Below, piece by piece: positions 34,702 through 42,774 of a stretch of DNA of 64,000 nt; positions within the stretch are counted from its first letter, which is position 1, and the number at the start of each line of letters is the position of its first letter. The stretch is taken from NCBI RefSeq assembly GCF_016313185.1, contig NZ_CP066218.1:496001-560000 (forward strand), written 5' to 3'. Under the pieces are notes generated by a model that worked only from the letters and a program-made list of their open reading frames with translations, did not search any database and was not told the origin of the DNA. This DNA comes from Mycolicibacterium baixiangningiae (lineage in GTDB: Bacteria; Actinomycetota; Actinomycetes; Mycobacteriales; Mycobacteriaceae). Both the position numbers and the translations under genes were made by a program.

Positions 34702-36036
34702 TCACAGCGGCTTGTCGCCACGCTTCGCTGTTGGAATCTCGCAGTGGATCCGCGTTCCTGCGCCGAGTGGGCTGTCGATCAGCAACCGGCCACCGAGGGC
34801 TTCCACCCTGTCCTGCAGACCGATCAGACCAGACCCTACCCGGCCGACGGCACCCCCGACCCCGTCGTCGGCCACGCTGACACACAACACGTCGTTCGCC
34901 AGCGTGGCCGTGACCTCGGCGTGAGTCGCCCTGGCATGTTTGATCGCGTTGGTCAGCGACTCCGCGACGACGTAGTACGCGCCGACCTCGACCGGCGAGG
35001 CCAACCGCGCGGGAACGTCGACCCGAACCCGAAGAGGAAGCGCTGATCTGGATGCGAGTGACCGCAAAGCGGGTCCTAGGCCGGCGTCGGACAGCACCGC
35101 CGGGTGGATGCCGCGCGCGATCTCCCGCAGCTCTGTGAGCACCGTCCGAAGACCCGACAAAACCTTCTGCAACTCGCACCGCGCGCTCGCACTGAGGTCG
35201 GGACACTCCGCCAGTGTCGCGATCTGCAAACCCAAAGTGACGAGATGCTGTTGAGCGCCGTCGTGGAGGTTCCGCTCGATGCGCGCACGCGCCTCATCGG
35301 CTGCGGCGACGATCCTTGCGCGCGACGCGATCAGCTCAGCGCGGCTCTGTGCAGTGGCGATCGCGGTGGCGGTCAGGTCGGTGAACTCGCTGAGCCGCTC
35401 CTCGGCGTCGGTCGGAAGCGGACCGGTCCCCGAGCCGATCGCGATCAAACCCCAGAGACTTCCGCTGACGAAGATCGGCACCGCCACCGCGCTGACCAGA
35501 CCCTCAGCGCGGTAGGGTTCGCCACCGGGGATTTCTCGATAGTCATCGACACGCGCCGGTCGGCCAGTACGCCACACAGTGCCGGTGAGACCGTGCTCCG
35601 GAAAGTTCGTCCACTCCTCACCGACGCGGACGTGCGGGCCCGCGGTGCCCTCGTTCGCCACGATCGTGGCAGTACCCTGGCTCTCGAAACGGATCATCCT
35701 CGCGGTCAACGACCCGAACCGGTGGCGGATCTCTTTCGTCACCGCGGCAAAGACCTCCGCGTGGGAGACGTTCTGAGCGCTCAGCAAGGCGAGACGTCGA
35801 AGGGCGGCCTGCGTCTCGGCCAGGTCGCGGAGTCGTTGCAGGCGTTCGGTTTCGACGATGAGTGTTCCTCCGTGCGCTGCGATCTTTTCGTGTGCCGGTC
35901 CGGAATGGAGTCGGCCAATATCGATGATAACTGAACAGTGATACCGGTGGAAACATGAAATCGGTTCGATCCAGCGCGGCAGGCCCAGCCACTTGTTATC
36001 GTCGGAAACATGGTTGACGGACGGAAAGGCGGACAA
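34702..36036 (-). CDS. cytoplasmic GAF-domain histidine kinase (HisKA_3)
   Basis: This 444-codon frame encodes a soluble sensor kinase with a GAF domain at about 85-235, a HisKA_3 dimerisation domain with phospho-acceptor His258 in RNLHDGAQQHL, and a HATPase domain with NAIKHA, DDGVGG and GSGLIGLQDR. No membrane span is seen, so it senses an internal signal. The start is odd: in frame there is no ATG or GTG before the GAF domain. TTG 36036 has no ribosome binding site and would overlap the divergent tetR start; GGAGG stands seven bases before an ATC codon at 35859. The kinase assignment is sure, the N-terminus is not. Confidence 0.85.
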   Translation of the reverse strand: MSAFPSVNHVSDDNKWLGLPRWIEPISCFHRYHCSVIIDIGRLHSGPAHEKIAAHGGTLIVETERLQRLRDLAETQAALRRLALLSAQNVSHAEVFAAVTKEIRHRFGSLTARMIRFESQGTATIVANEGTAGPHVRVGEEWTNFPEHGLTGTVWRTGRPARVDDYREIPGGEPYRAEGLVSAVAVPIFVSGSLWGLIAIGSGTGPLPTDAEERLSEFTDLTATAIATAQSRAELIASRARIVAAADEARARIERNLHDGAQQHLVTLGLQIATLAECPDLSASARCELQKVLSGLRTVLTELREIARGIHPAVLSDAGLGPALRSLASRSALPLRVRVDVPARLASPVEVGAYYVVAESLTNAIKHARATHAEVTATLANDVLCVSVADDGVGGAVGRVGSGLIGLQDRVEALGGRLLIDSPLGAGTRIHCEIPTAKRGDKPL

Positions 36037-36744
36037 CGGCTGAGCACTGCCGAGAACCTCCTGAAGGCGGCGGCGGAACTCCTGGAGTCAGGAGGTGTCG
36101 ATGCGGTGTCCACCAGAGCCGTCGCTGCTGCCGCCGGTGTTCAACCTCCGGTCATCTACCGGCGGTTCGGGGACAAGGACGGACTGCTCGACGCGCTGAC
36201 GCACTATCTGCTCCAGGAGTATGTGAAGGCCAAGCGTCAGCTCATGGACGCCAGCGACAACCCGATCGATCAGATGCGCGAAGCGTGGGATCTGCACGTG
36301 GAGTTCGGGTTGCGCCATCCCGACGCCTACGTGCTCGCCTATGCCACCCCGCGCCCGCCAGGCCAGCTGGGCGCGGCGGCGAAGCGGGAAACCGTCAGCC
36401 TGCTCCGCGGAATGGTCGCCCGGTTGGGGGATCAGGGCAAGCTCTCCATGAGTGTCGACCGCGCCACGCACTACGTCTTCGCCGCCGGACTGGGGACCAC
36501 CCTGGCCCTGATGCAGGAGCCGCCCGAGGAGCGGGATTTCGAAGTGTCCGCGCTCGCCCGGGAGAACTCGCTGTCGGCGATCCTGCACCGCAAGCCGAGA
36601 ACGCCGGCACGCAACACCAGGCTTCCGGCGCGTGCGGTGGCGCTCGCCGAGGCACTCCGCAGTGCCGATGATCTGCCGATGAGCTCTGCGGAGCGGGCCC
36701 TGCTCGACGAATGGCTGGGCCGCCTCGCCGACCAGAGCGGCTGA
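36010..36744 (+). CDS. TetR-family regulator
   Basis: This 244-residue TetR protein has its helix-turn-helix at about 28-50 (VSTRAVAAAAGVQPPVIYRRFGDKDGLLDAL) and a long C-terminal ligand domain containing HPDAYVLAYATPRPPG. It converges with the GMC oxidoreductase gene 12 bp away and is the nearest candidate to bind the repeated TATC-GTGGTACCAC-GATA elements at 38285-38337. That link is inferred. The start at ATG 36010 overlaps the longest version of the kinase frame on the other strand. Confidence 0.82.
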   Translation: MVDGRKGGQRLSTAENLLKAAAELLESGGVDAVSTRAVAAAAGVQPPVIYRRFGDKDGLLDALTHYLLQEYVKAKRQLMDASDNPIDQMREAWDLHVEFGLRHPDAYVLAYATPRPPGQLGAAAKRETVSLLRGMVARLGDQGKLSMSVDRATHYVFAAGLGTTLALMQEPPEERDFEVSALARENSLSAILHRKPRTPARNTRLPARAVALAEALRSADDLPMSSAERALLDEWLGRLADQSG

Positions 36745-36756
36745 ACATCGGCCTGG

Positions 36757-38256
36757 TCACGGCTTTCGGATCAACGCTGCTGCCCGCTCGGCGATCCCGT
36801 ACACGGTCGCCATCGGATTGTTCGATGGCAGCGACGGCATGACCGACGCATCGGCGACGCGCAGCCCCGAGATATCGTGTACGCGCAGCTTCACATCGAC
36901 GACTGACTCGTCGGAGTCGCCCATCGCGCACGTCCCCGCCGGATGGAAGTATGTGCCGAGAGCCTCCTTGAGGTACTGGCGCAACGAGTCTTCGTTGACG
37001 ACGACCGGGCCGGGAGCCAATTCCTCGCCGAGCCACGGGCTGAACGCGGGAGCCGCACCGATCTCACGTGCGATTCGGAAGCCTTCGAGCATCGTCTTCC
37101 AGTCGCGCTCGTCGCCCAGATAGTTCGGATCGACGAGAGGCGGCTGCTCGATGTTCGCAGTGGCTAACCGGACGCTGCCGCGGCTGTGCGGTTGGATGGC
37201 CGACACGCCGATCAGGTAGGTGTCAGGCGCATCGAGTCCGACCACCGCGGCCGTGTCGGCCATGACGATCTGCAAGTCGGGCGCCCCTCCGGAGGAAGAT
37301 GTGTCGATCAGACCCATCACCTCGCCGTGATTGTGGCGCGGTGTCGGGATCGGTTTCGCCGAACGGTAGATGAGGCCGCTCAGAGGGTGGTCCTGCAGAT
37401 TTGAACCAACTCCCGGCAGGTCCCTGACGACATCGATCCCGAGATCACGCAGATGGGCCTGCGGGCCGATGCCCGACACCATGAGCAGTTGAGGTGACCT
37501 GATGGCGCCGGCGGCCAGCACGACCTCGTTCCCGTAGCGGACCGAGGTCACCGATGACGCATCGTGGATCTCGACGCCGACGCAGCGTCCGCTCAGTATC
37601 GCCAGTCGATGAACGACGGCGTCGGTGATGACGTCGAGGTTGGGCCGGTCGAGAGCCGGGATCAGGTAGGCATCCGCGGCGCTCTGCCGGCGTCCGTCGG
37701 CAAGCGTCAGATCCGCGGCGCCGAAACCGATTTCGCATCCGCTGCTGATGTCGCTCGCCGCGCGGTAACCGCATTGCACCGCGGCCTCCAGTCCCGCTGC
37801 GAGGACTTCGTTCACGGGATCGGCCGGGCCCACCGTGAGCGGGCCGTCGGCTCCGCGCAGCGCGGGGTTACCTTTGCGGGCCGTCTCACTTCGCTTGAAG
37901 TAGGGCAGCAGGTTGTCGAAGCGCCAACCGGCGGGCCAGCCGGCGTAGCTTTCGCGATGCCCACGCGCGAACATCATCGCGTTGATCGCCGACGATCCGC
38001 CGATACCGCGTCCGAGCGGCAGATGGACCGCCTTGCCCGTGGCGGCCTGGACGGTCGTGAGGAAACCACCGTCGGCCGGTCCACCCGTGAGTGTGTGCCA
38101 CTCCGGCGGTATCGCACTCGCCGGTGGCAGCACCGCGCTGCCGGCCTCGATGAGTAGTACCCGGGCGTCAGGGTTTTCGCTCAGGCGGGCGGCAAGTACC
38201 GAACCCGCTGTGCCCGCACCGACGATGACGAAGTCGTAGACCTGAGCCTGTGACAT
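36757..38256 (-). CDS. GMC-family FAD oxidoreductase
   Basis: This 499-residue glucose-methanol-choline oxidoreductase has the FAD motif VGAGTAGSVLAARLSE (12-27), GMC signature GRGIGGSSAINAM and the C-terminal HPAGTCAMG and NPMATVYGIAERAA blocks with the active-site His/Asn. Relatives include choline dehydrogenase and alcohol or PEG dehydrogenases; the substrate is unknown. ATG 38256 has GGAG six bases upstream. It is divergent from an F420-type oxidoreductase gene, with two operator-like palindromes between them, suggesting joint control and a shared pathway. Confidence 0.87.
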   Translation of the reverse strand: MSQAQVYDFVIVGAGTAGSVLAARLSENPDARVLLIEAGSAVLPPASAIPPEWHTLTGGPADGGFLTTVQAATGKAVHLPLGRGIGGSSAINAMMFARGHRESYAGWPAGWRFDNLLPYFKRSETARKGNPALRGADGPLTVGPADPVNEVLAAGLEAAVQCGYRAASDISSGCEIGFGAADLTLADGRRQSAADAYLIPALDRPNLDVITDAVVHRLAILSGRCVGVEIHDASSVTSVRYGNEVVLAAGAIRSPQLLMVSGIGPQAHLRDLGIDVVRDLPGVGSNLQDHPLSGLIYRSAKPIPTPRHNHGEVMGLIDTSSSGGAPDLQIVMADTAAVVGLDAPDTYLIGVSAIQPHSRGSVRLATANIEQPPLVDPNYLGDERDWKTMLEGFRIAREIGAAPAFSPWLGEELAPGPVVVNEDSLRQYLKEALGTYFHPAGTCAMGDSDESVVDVKLRVHDISGLRVADASVMPSLPSNNPMATVYGIAERAAALIRKP

Positions 38257-38284
38257 GAAGTACTCCGTTTCCACTGGTAACATA

Positions 38285-38302
38285 TATCAGGTACCACCGA
38301 TA
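38285..38302. promoter_or_regulatory. operator-like element, copy 1
   Basis: TATCAG-GTACCACCGATA matches copy 2 on the opposite strand except for a missing two bases in the centre. The 13-bp block GGTACCACCGATA (38290-38302) is an exact inverted copy of 38318-38330. Confidence 0.5.
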
Positions 38303-38317
38303 GTTCCGACGGAAGCG

Positions 38318-38337
38318 TATCGGTGGTACCACTGATA
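38318..38337. promoter_or_regulatory. operator-like palindrome, copy 2
   Basis: TATCGGTGGT/ACCACTGATA is a 20-bp inverted repeat with one mismatched pair, centred between the GMC and F420-type oxidoreductase genes. It is probably bound by a dimeric repressor such as the TetR at 36010; the TGGTACCA core also resembles GntR/FadR-type sites. Confidence 0.6.
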
Positions 38338-38388
38338 ACGATTGAATCGACCGGCATAATCCATCGTTCGCCTGAGGGGGTTACTCGC

Positions 38389-39378
38389 ATGGAAATCTCT
38401 TGTGCGTTCGCCACGGCGTCGAATACGCCGGCCCATGTACGGTTGGCCGAGTCACTCGGGTATGAGCGCGCATGGCTCTACGAGTCGCCTGCCGTCGTCA
38501 CCGATGTGTGGATGGTCCTCAGCCGGTGCGCCGAGCAGACCACCCGCATCGGAATCGGCCCCGGCGTCCTGGTGCCGAGCCTGCGTCACCCGATGGTCAA
38601 TGCCTCCGCAATCGCAGAACTCGTGAATCAAGCCCCCGGTCGGGTCGCGGTCGCGGTCGGCGCGGGCTTCACCGGCCGGTTGGCCTTGGGCGAGCGGCCG
38701 ATGCGGTGGCAGCACGTCGCTGACTACGTTCGTTGCCTGCGGGCGTTGCTGGCCGGCGAAACCGCCGAGTGGCAGGGCGCGAGACTGCGGATGATGCAGT
38801 TGCTGGGCTTCGGCGCTCCGCGACCCATCGACGTGCCGATTCTGGTGGCCGCTGACGGGCCGAAGGGGCTGGCGGTGGCAACAGAGTTGGGAGACGGACT
38901 GTTCTCCGTCGCGCCACCCGGATCCGCTGCGGCGGCGGATTTGAGCTGGCGTGCGCAGTTGTGTTTCGGCACGGTGCTCGACGACGGGGAAGAGGTGACG
39001 TCGCCGCGGGCGGTCGGCGCCGTCGCTGCCGCGGCGGTGCTGCACTATCACGCCGTCTACGAGCGTTTGGGAGCCGTCGCCGTCGATGCCCTGCCGGGCG
39101 GGCCCTCCTGGCGCGCCGAGCTGGAGGCCCGCCCCCGCGGTGAGAGGCATCTGGCCATCCACCTCGTCGAACCCGGGCCTCAGGTGGGTCTCGATCGACT
39201 CGTAAGATGCAGCGGTGCAGTAGGTTTGACGGGGACCGCCGCTCAGGTAGCGGATGAAGTCGCCCGATATGCCGCCGCCGGGGTCACGGAACTGGTGTAT
39301 CAGCCGGCCGGCCCGGACATCGAACGTGAATTGGATGCCTTTGCCCGTGCGGCAGGGCTCACGCGCCAGCTCCCGTGA
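38389..39378 (+). CDS. LLM-class, probably F420-dependent, oxidoreductase
   Basis: This 329-residue luciferase-like monooxygenase fold protein has blocks GYERAWLYESPAVVTDVWMVL, GIGPGVLVPSLRHPMVNA and VAVGAGFTGRLALG that match the mycobacterial F420-dependent class (related to G6PD/Mer-like reductases). The substrate is unknown. ATG 38389 has GAGGGG about nine bases upstream. It is divergent from the GMC oxidoreductase gene and probably co-regulated through the shared palindromes. Confidence 0.85.
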   Translation: MEISCAFATASNTPAHVRLAESLGYERAWLYESPAVVTDVWMVLSRCAEQTTRIGIGPGVLVPSLRHPMVNASAIAELVNQAPGRVAVAVGAGFTGRLALGERPMRWQHVADYVRCLRALLAGETAEWQGARLRMMQLLGFGAPRPIDVPILVAADGPKGLAVATELGDGLFSVAPPGSAAAADLSWRAQLCFGTVLDDGEEVTSPRAVGAVAAAAVLHYHAVYERLGAVAVDALPGGPSWRAELEARPRGERHLAIHLVEPGPQVGLDRLVRCSGAVGLTGTAAQVADEVARYAAAGVTELVYQPAGPDIERELDAFARAAGLTRQLP

Positions 39379-39387
39379 CCCGACGGT

Positions 39388-39636
39388 TCAGCGGACGTCG
39401 ACGTAGACGATGCGGTCGTGGTTGTCGTACCGCACCGACACGATGCTCGACTGGTCGAGTGGCTTGACCGCACCGTGGTGGTTGACGCGAATCGCGTAGC
39501 CGCGGTCTTCGAGACGGTCGATGACATCCTGCGCGTTGCCCGAGCCCGCGGGTGCGGCCTGAGCAGGAGTTGCGACGATGCCGAGGATCGCGGCGGCCAG
39601 TCCGCTGGCAATGGTGGCGATTCCGAAAGTGTTCAT
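39388..39636 (-). CDS. small secreted protein
   Basis: This 82-residue protein has a signal peptide (MNTFGIATIASGLAAAILGIVATPAQA, cleavage after AQA likely) and a mature part of about 55 residues with alternating strands RGYAIRVNHHG and SSIVSVRYDNHDRIVYVDVR, suggesting a small PepSY-like or beta-rich exported domain. No family is recognised with confidence. It lies three bases after the stop of a possible small upstream gene and converges with the F420-type gene. Confidence 0.7.
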   Translation of the reverse strand: MNTFGIATIASGLAAAILGIVATPAQAAPAGSGNAQDVIDRLEDRGYAIRVNHHGAVKPLDQSSIVSVRYDNHDRIVYVDVR

Positions 39637-39639
39637 GTC

Positions 39640-39816
39640 CTACTTCTCTCTTCCTCGTTTTTCGGGGGTGTGGTCGTCCGTCACTCGTCGGTGTCCCCGG
39701 TTCGGGTCGACCCCTTCAGGTCCGCGGTCCGCCGCCCGCCCCGATCGGCCCGCGTCCACGCAGGCGGTGAAGCAGGCGTAAGCCTTCAGTAGCGCTTCCT
39801 GGATCCGGTACCCCAT
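39640..39816 (-). CDS. putative 58-residue protein
   Basis: ATG 39816 is preceded by GGAGG at good distance and the frame ends three bases before the ATG of the small secreted protein, so the two could form a two-gene operon. The N-terminus MGYRIQEALLKAYACFTACVDAG is helical; the remainder is charged and probably disordered. No relative is recognised. It may be real because of the ribosome binding site and spacing. Confidence 0.4.
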   Translation of the reverse strand: MGYRIQEALLKAYACFTACVDAGRSGRAADRGPEGVDPNRGHRRVTDDHTPEKRGREK

Positions 39817-40015
39817 GACGCCTCCGTCTGTTATCGATGTTCCGTATAACGCCGATATCGACGGAAACGGTCCCGGCGCTGGTCGCGAAACGAAGATCTT
39901 TAACGGAAGTTGCAATATCCAGGGTTTTTGCGGCTATCGTCAGGGGACCAACGGCCGGAGCGCCGGGTGGAAATTTCAGATTGGCGTCGGGGGATGCATC
40001 TTCAAGGGGAGAGCA

Positions 40016-42169
40016 ATGGATGCTTCGGCGTACATTGGGCGCGTCGGTGGCTTGGCGGTGGCGCTGGGCGTAGGCGCCGCCGTGATGCTCGGGAGCCCCG
40101 GCACGGCCTTCGCGGAGACCACCGACACCGATCCGACATCGCAGGCGGACCCCGGTGAACCATCGGAACCCGCTGCAGAAGAGAAGGATTCGCCGGAGCT
40201 GTCGGAGGACGAGGAGGCCGTTGAGGGCCCGTCCGACGAGCCTGCCGACGACCCGGAGGAAGCGGACGAGCTCGAGGGCCTTGATGAGCCCGCCATCGAT
40301 GAGCCTGTCGTCGTCGAGGAACCCAAGGTCGAGGAACCCAAGGTCGTCGAGGAACCCAAGGTCGAGGAACCCAAGGTCGAGGAACCCAAGGTCGAGGAAC
40401 CCAAGGTCGAGGTAGCGAAGGTCGAGCCAGCGCTCGTGCCCGAAGCGCCGGCCACCGGCCAGCGCTCCGCGCGGCCGCGCTCGAAGGAGGGGCCAGCGGA
40501 CCCGCCCACCGTGGCACTGGATAAGGCCGAAACCCTCTCCGTCACTGTCGAAGACGCCCGCTCCATAAACGCCACCGAGATCACCCGCCAGGCCGAACAG
40601 CCGACCGCGGCGGTGGAGTCCGTCGTCGAGAGTCTCACGGAGGTGGTGCAGACGGTGGTGCCTCAGACGGCGGCCGTGGTCAGCGCGATGACCGCACCCA
40701 CCGCGGCCCGGTCATCGGCGCCGGTGATCAACCGTCTGCTCGCCGCGTTCGGACTGGGCTCGCTGCGCAACCTGCCGTCGCTGCCCAGCCCGGCATGGGC
40801 GCTCAGCGCTCTGATGACGCTGACCTCGCGGCGCGAGTTCGAGCGGTCACTGGCATCCCGGTCGGTCACGACGAGCCAGCCCGCCGTGGCCCTTGCCGCA
40901 GCGGCGGCTCCCTACGACCCGGCCAAGGACTATCAGGTGACCCCGGTGTCGGTGAGCGCCAACACCGTTCGCGTCACCAACGTCACCGGGCCCGGCGGCC
41001 TGAACAACACCACCACCCGCTTCGGTATCGGTGGCACGGACCTGGGAATCATGTGGGACAACGGGATTCCCGACAACCCCAATACCGCGGTCAACGAACA
41101 CCAGGTGCTCGTCGCCTTCGGTGACACGTTCAGCAACCGCACCCCGGTGCGCACCGGGGTGTGGCGGATGAACACGCTGTTCCGCAGCACCGACACCGTG
41201 CTGTCCAATGGGATGTACGTCAAGGACGGGATAGTCCACGATCCCGGGATGTACAGCGGTTCACCGATGAGCGACCCCAACTTCTCCCGCGAGATCATCG
41301 GCAACTACCACTACGGCATCGGAACGGAAGTGACGATGATCCCGACGGCGGCCATCTCGGTGCCCGGCGCGGGAAAGAACGGCGCGACGCGCCAGTACAT
41401 CAACTACATGGCCGTCAAGTCCTGGGATACGCCGGGCCGTTGGACGACGAACTACTCGGCCATCGCGTATTCCGATGACAACGGCCAGAACTGGACCGTG
41501 GTGCCGCCGTCGTCGGTGCGACCGGCAGCCGCCGGGCGTTCGACCCTGCCATTCGTCAACGGCGAGCAGAACTTCCAGCAGGGCGCGTACACCCGGAAGT
41601 ACACGGTCGACCCCGTCACCGGTAAGCCGATGAAGGATGCGTCGGGACGCGAGATCACCGACGGCTACATCTACTCCTACGGCACCCCGGCGGGCCGGGC
41701 CGGCACCGCGTACGTATCCCGGGTGGCTGAAGCCGACATCCTCGACAAGACGAAATACCAGTACTGGAACGGAACTTCGTGGACGCCGGGCAATCCGGCC
41801 GCCGCAAAGCCGATCCTGCCGGGCACCACCACCTCGAGCTTCTTCGGACTGATCAAGACCACCACGCATCCGGCGGTCAGCGAGATGTCAGTGCAGTACA
41901 ACAGCTACGAGAAGAAATACATCATGTTGTACGGCGACAAGAACAACAACATCGTCATGCGCAAGGCCGATTCGCCGGAGGGGCCGTGGTCGACACCGGT
42001 GACGCTGGTGGCGGCGTCGAAGATGCCGGGGTTGTACGCGCCGATGATCCACCCGTGGTCCTCGACGGACAATCTGACGGCTGAGGAGCAGAAGTACCTC
42101 TACTGGAACCTGTCCACCTGGGACGACTACCAGGTGAAGCTCATGCGCACCGATCTGACGAAGGTGTAG
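40016..42169 (+). CDS. exported DUF4185 protein with VEEPK repeats
   Basis: This 717-residue exported protein starts with a signal peptide (GGLAVALGVGAAVMLGSPGTAFAE). A very acidic linker follows, with repeated VEEPK units at about residues 100-135, then a Pro/Val-rich spacer to about 300. A C-terminal DUF4185 domain (about 310-717) contains LVAFGDTFSN, NYSAIAYSDDNGQNW and MSVQYNSYEKKYIMLYGD, the look of a five-bladed propeller-type carbohydrate-active or binding module. AGGGGAGAG precedes ATG 40016. It probably acts in the cell envelope; its enzymatic activity is unknown. Confidence 0.85.
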   Translation: MDASAYIGRVGGLAVALGVGAAVMLGSPGTAFAETTDTDPTSQADPGEPSEPAAEEKDSPELSEDEEAVEGPSDEPADDPEEADELEGLDEPAIDEPVVVEEPKVEEPKVVEEPKVEEPKVEEPKVEEPKVEVAKVEPALVPEAPATGQRSARPRSKEGPADPPTVALDKAETLSVTVEDARSINATEITRQAEQPTAAVESVVESLTEVVQTVVPQTAAVVSAMTAPTAARSSAPVINRLLAAFGLGSLRNLPSLPSPAWALSALMTLTSRREFERSLASRSVTTSQPAVALAAAAAPYDPAKDYQVTPVSVSANTVRVTNVTGPGGLNNTTTRFGIGGTDLGIMWDNGIPDNPNTAVNEHQVLVAFGDTFSNRTPVRTGVWRMNTLFRSTDTVLSNGMYVKDGIVHDPGMYSGSPMSDPNFSREIIGNYHYGIGTEVTMIPTAAISVPGAGKNGATRQYINYMAVKSWDTPGRWTTNYSAIAYSDDNGQNWTVVPPSSVRPAAAGRSTLPFVNGEQNFQQGAYTRKYTVDPVTGKPMKDASGREITDGYIYSYGTPAGRAGTAYVSRVAEADILDKTKYQYWNGTSWTPGNPAAAKPILPGTTTSSFFGLIKTTTHPAVSEMSVQYNSYEKKYIMLYGDKNNNIVMRKADSPEGPWSTPVTLVAASKMPGLYAPMIHPWSSTDNLTAEEQKYLYWNLSTWDDYQVKLMRTDLTKV
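40313..40405 (+). repeat. six near-tandem copies of a 15-bp unit
   Basis: GTCGAGGAACCCAAG occurs six times in register, with one extra GTC codon after copy 2 and a degenerate seventh unit to 40420. It encodes VEEPK repeats. Copies are identical at DNA level, so expansion or contraction by recombination or slippage keeps the frame. Confidence 0.95.
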
Positions 42170-42200
42170 CGCCGCGGCCCCCGCGGACGACAATCGGAAT

Positions 42201-42677
42201 ATGAAGCGAAGCACGGTGGCCGCGTCGGCCGTCAGCGCTGCGGTCCTCAGCCTCTCGGCCACGGCCGTGGGACACGCCGCGCCGGTGACGACGCAACCGG
42301 GGACGCCCTGCCCACCGGCCGTGGATCGCGCCCTGTCCGACACCGCGGATGGCGCCGTCGTGCAGTGCAGCGGCGGCCGGTGGGAGGTCTACGCGGGGCC
42401 GTACCCGTCCAGCGACCGCTGGCTGTCGCACGGTGACGGCCTCGACCTGCACGGCCAGGGCATGCGCAACCCGGAGATGCTGTCCGGTCCGTGGACGGGG
42501 ATCCCGCAGGATCCGGCCGACCGGTGCCGCGCCGAGCAGACCGCCGTGGTGAGCGCCGGTGAGGTGGGCCCGCCGCAGGTGGCCGAAGGCGAGCCGGGGC
42601 AACCGCTGCGGTTCGACGTGCTGCCGGTGATGTTCTCCATTCACCTCAGCGGCGACTGCCTCTGGCAGGCGAACTGA
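42201..42677 (+). CDS. small secreted protein
   Basis: This 158-residue exported protein has a signal peptide ending at AVGHA-APVTT (residues 1-27). The mature domain contains four Cys (CPP, CSGGRW, RCRAE, DCLWQ), probably two disulfides, and Trp/Gly-rich turns SGGRWEVYAGPYPSSDRW. I do not recognise the family beyond a mycobacterial conserved exported protein. It follows the DUF4185 gene by 31 bp and may be co-transcribed. Confidence 0.7.
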   Translation: MKRSTVAASAVSAAVLSLSATAVGHAAPVTTQPGTPCPPAVDRALSDTADGAVVQCSGGRWEVYAGPYPSSDRWLSHGDGLDLHGQGMRNPEMLSGPWTGIPQDPADRCRAEQTAVVSAGEVGPPQVAEGEPGQPLRFDVLPVMFSIHLSGDCLWQAN

Positions 42678-42711
42678 TCCGCTGGTCACGGGTCGTTGCA
42701 CCCGGGCGGAC

Positions 42712-42739
42712 TTGAACCACGCCCGCACACCGGTAGGGT
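42712..42739 (+). promoter_or_regulatory. SigA-type promoter of the DUF7159-like gene
   Basis: TTGAAC-N16-TAGGGT, with the -10 ending 35 bases before GTG 42775. Good match to mycobacterial housekeeping promoters. Confidence 0.55.
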
Positions 42740-42774
42740 CAGTCCGAATTGTGCAACCAGAGCGGGATCGATCA

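Noticed and set aside
40313..40405. Short direct repeats as a CRISPR array
   Set aside because: Units are contiguous with no spacers, and translate in frame as VEEPK.
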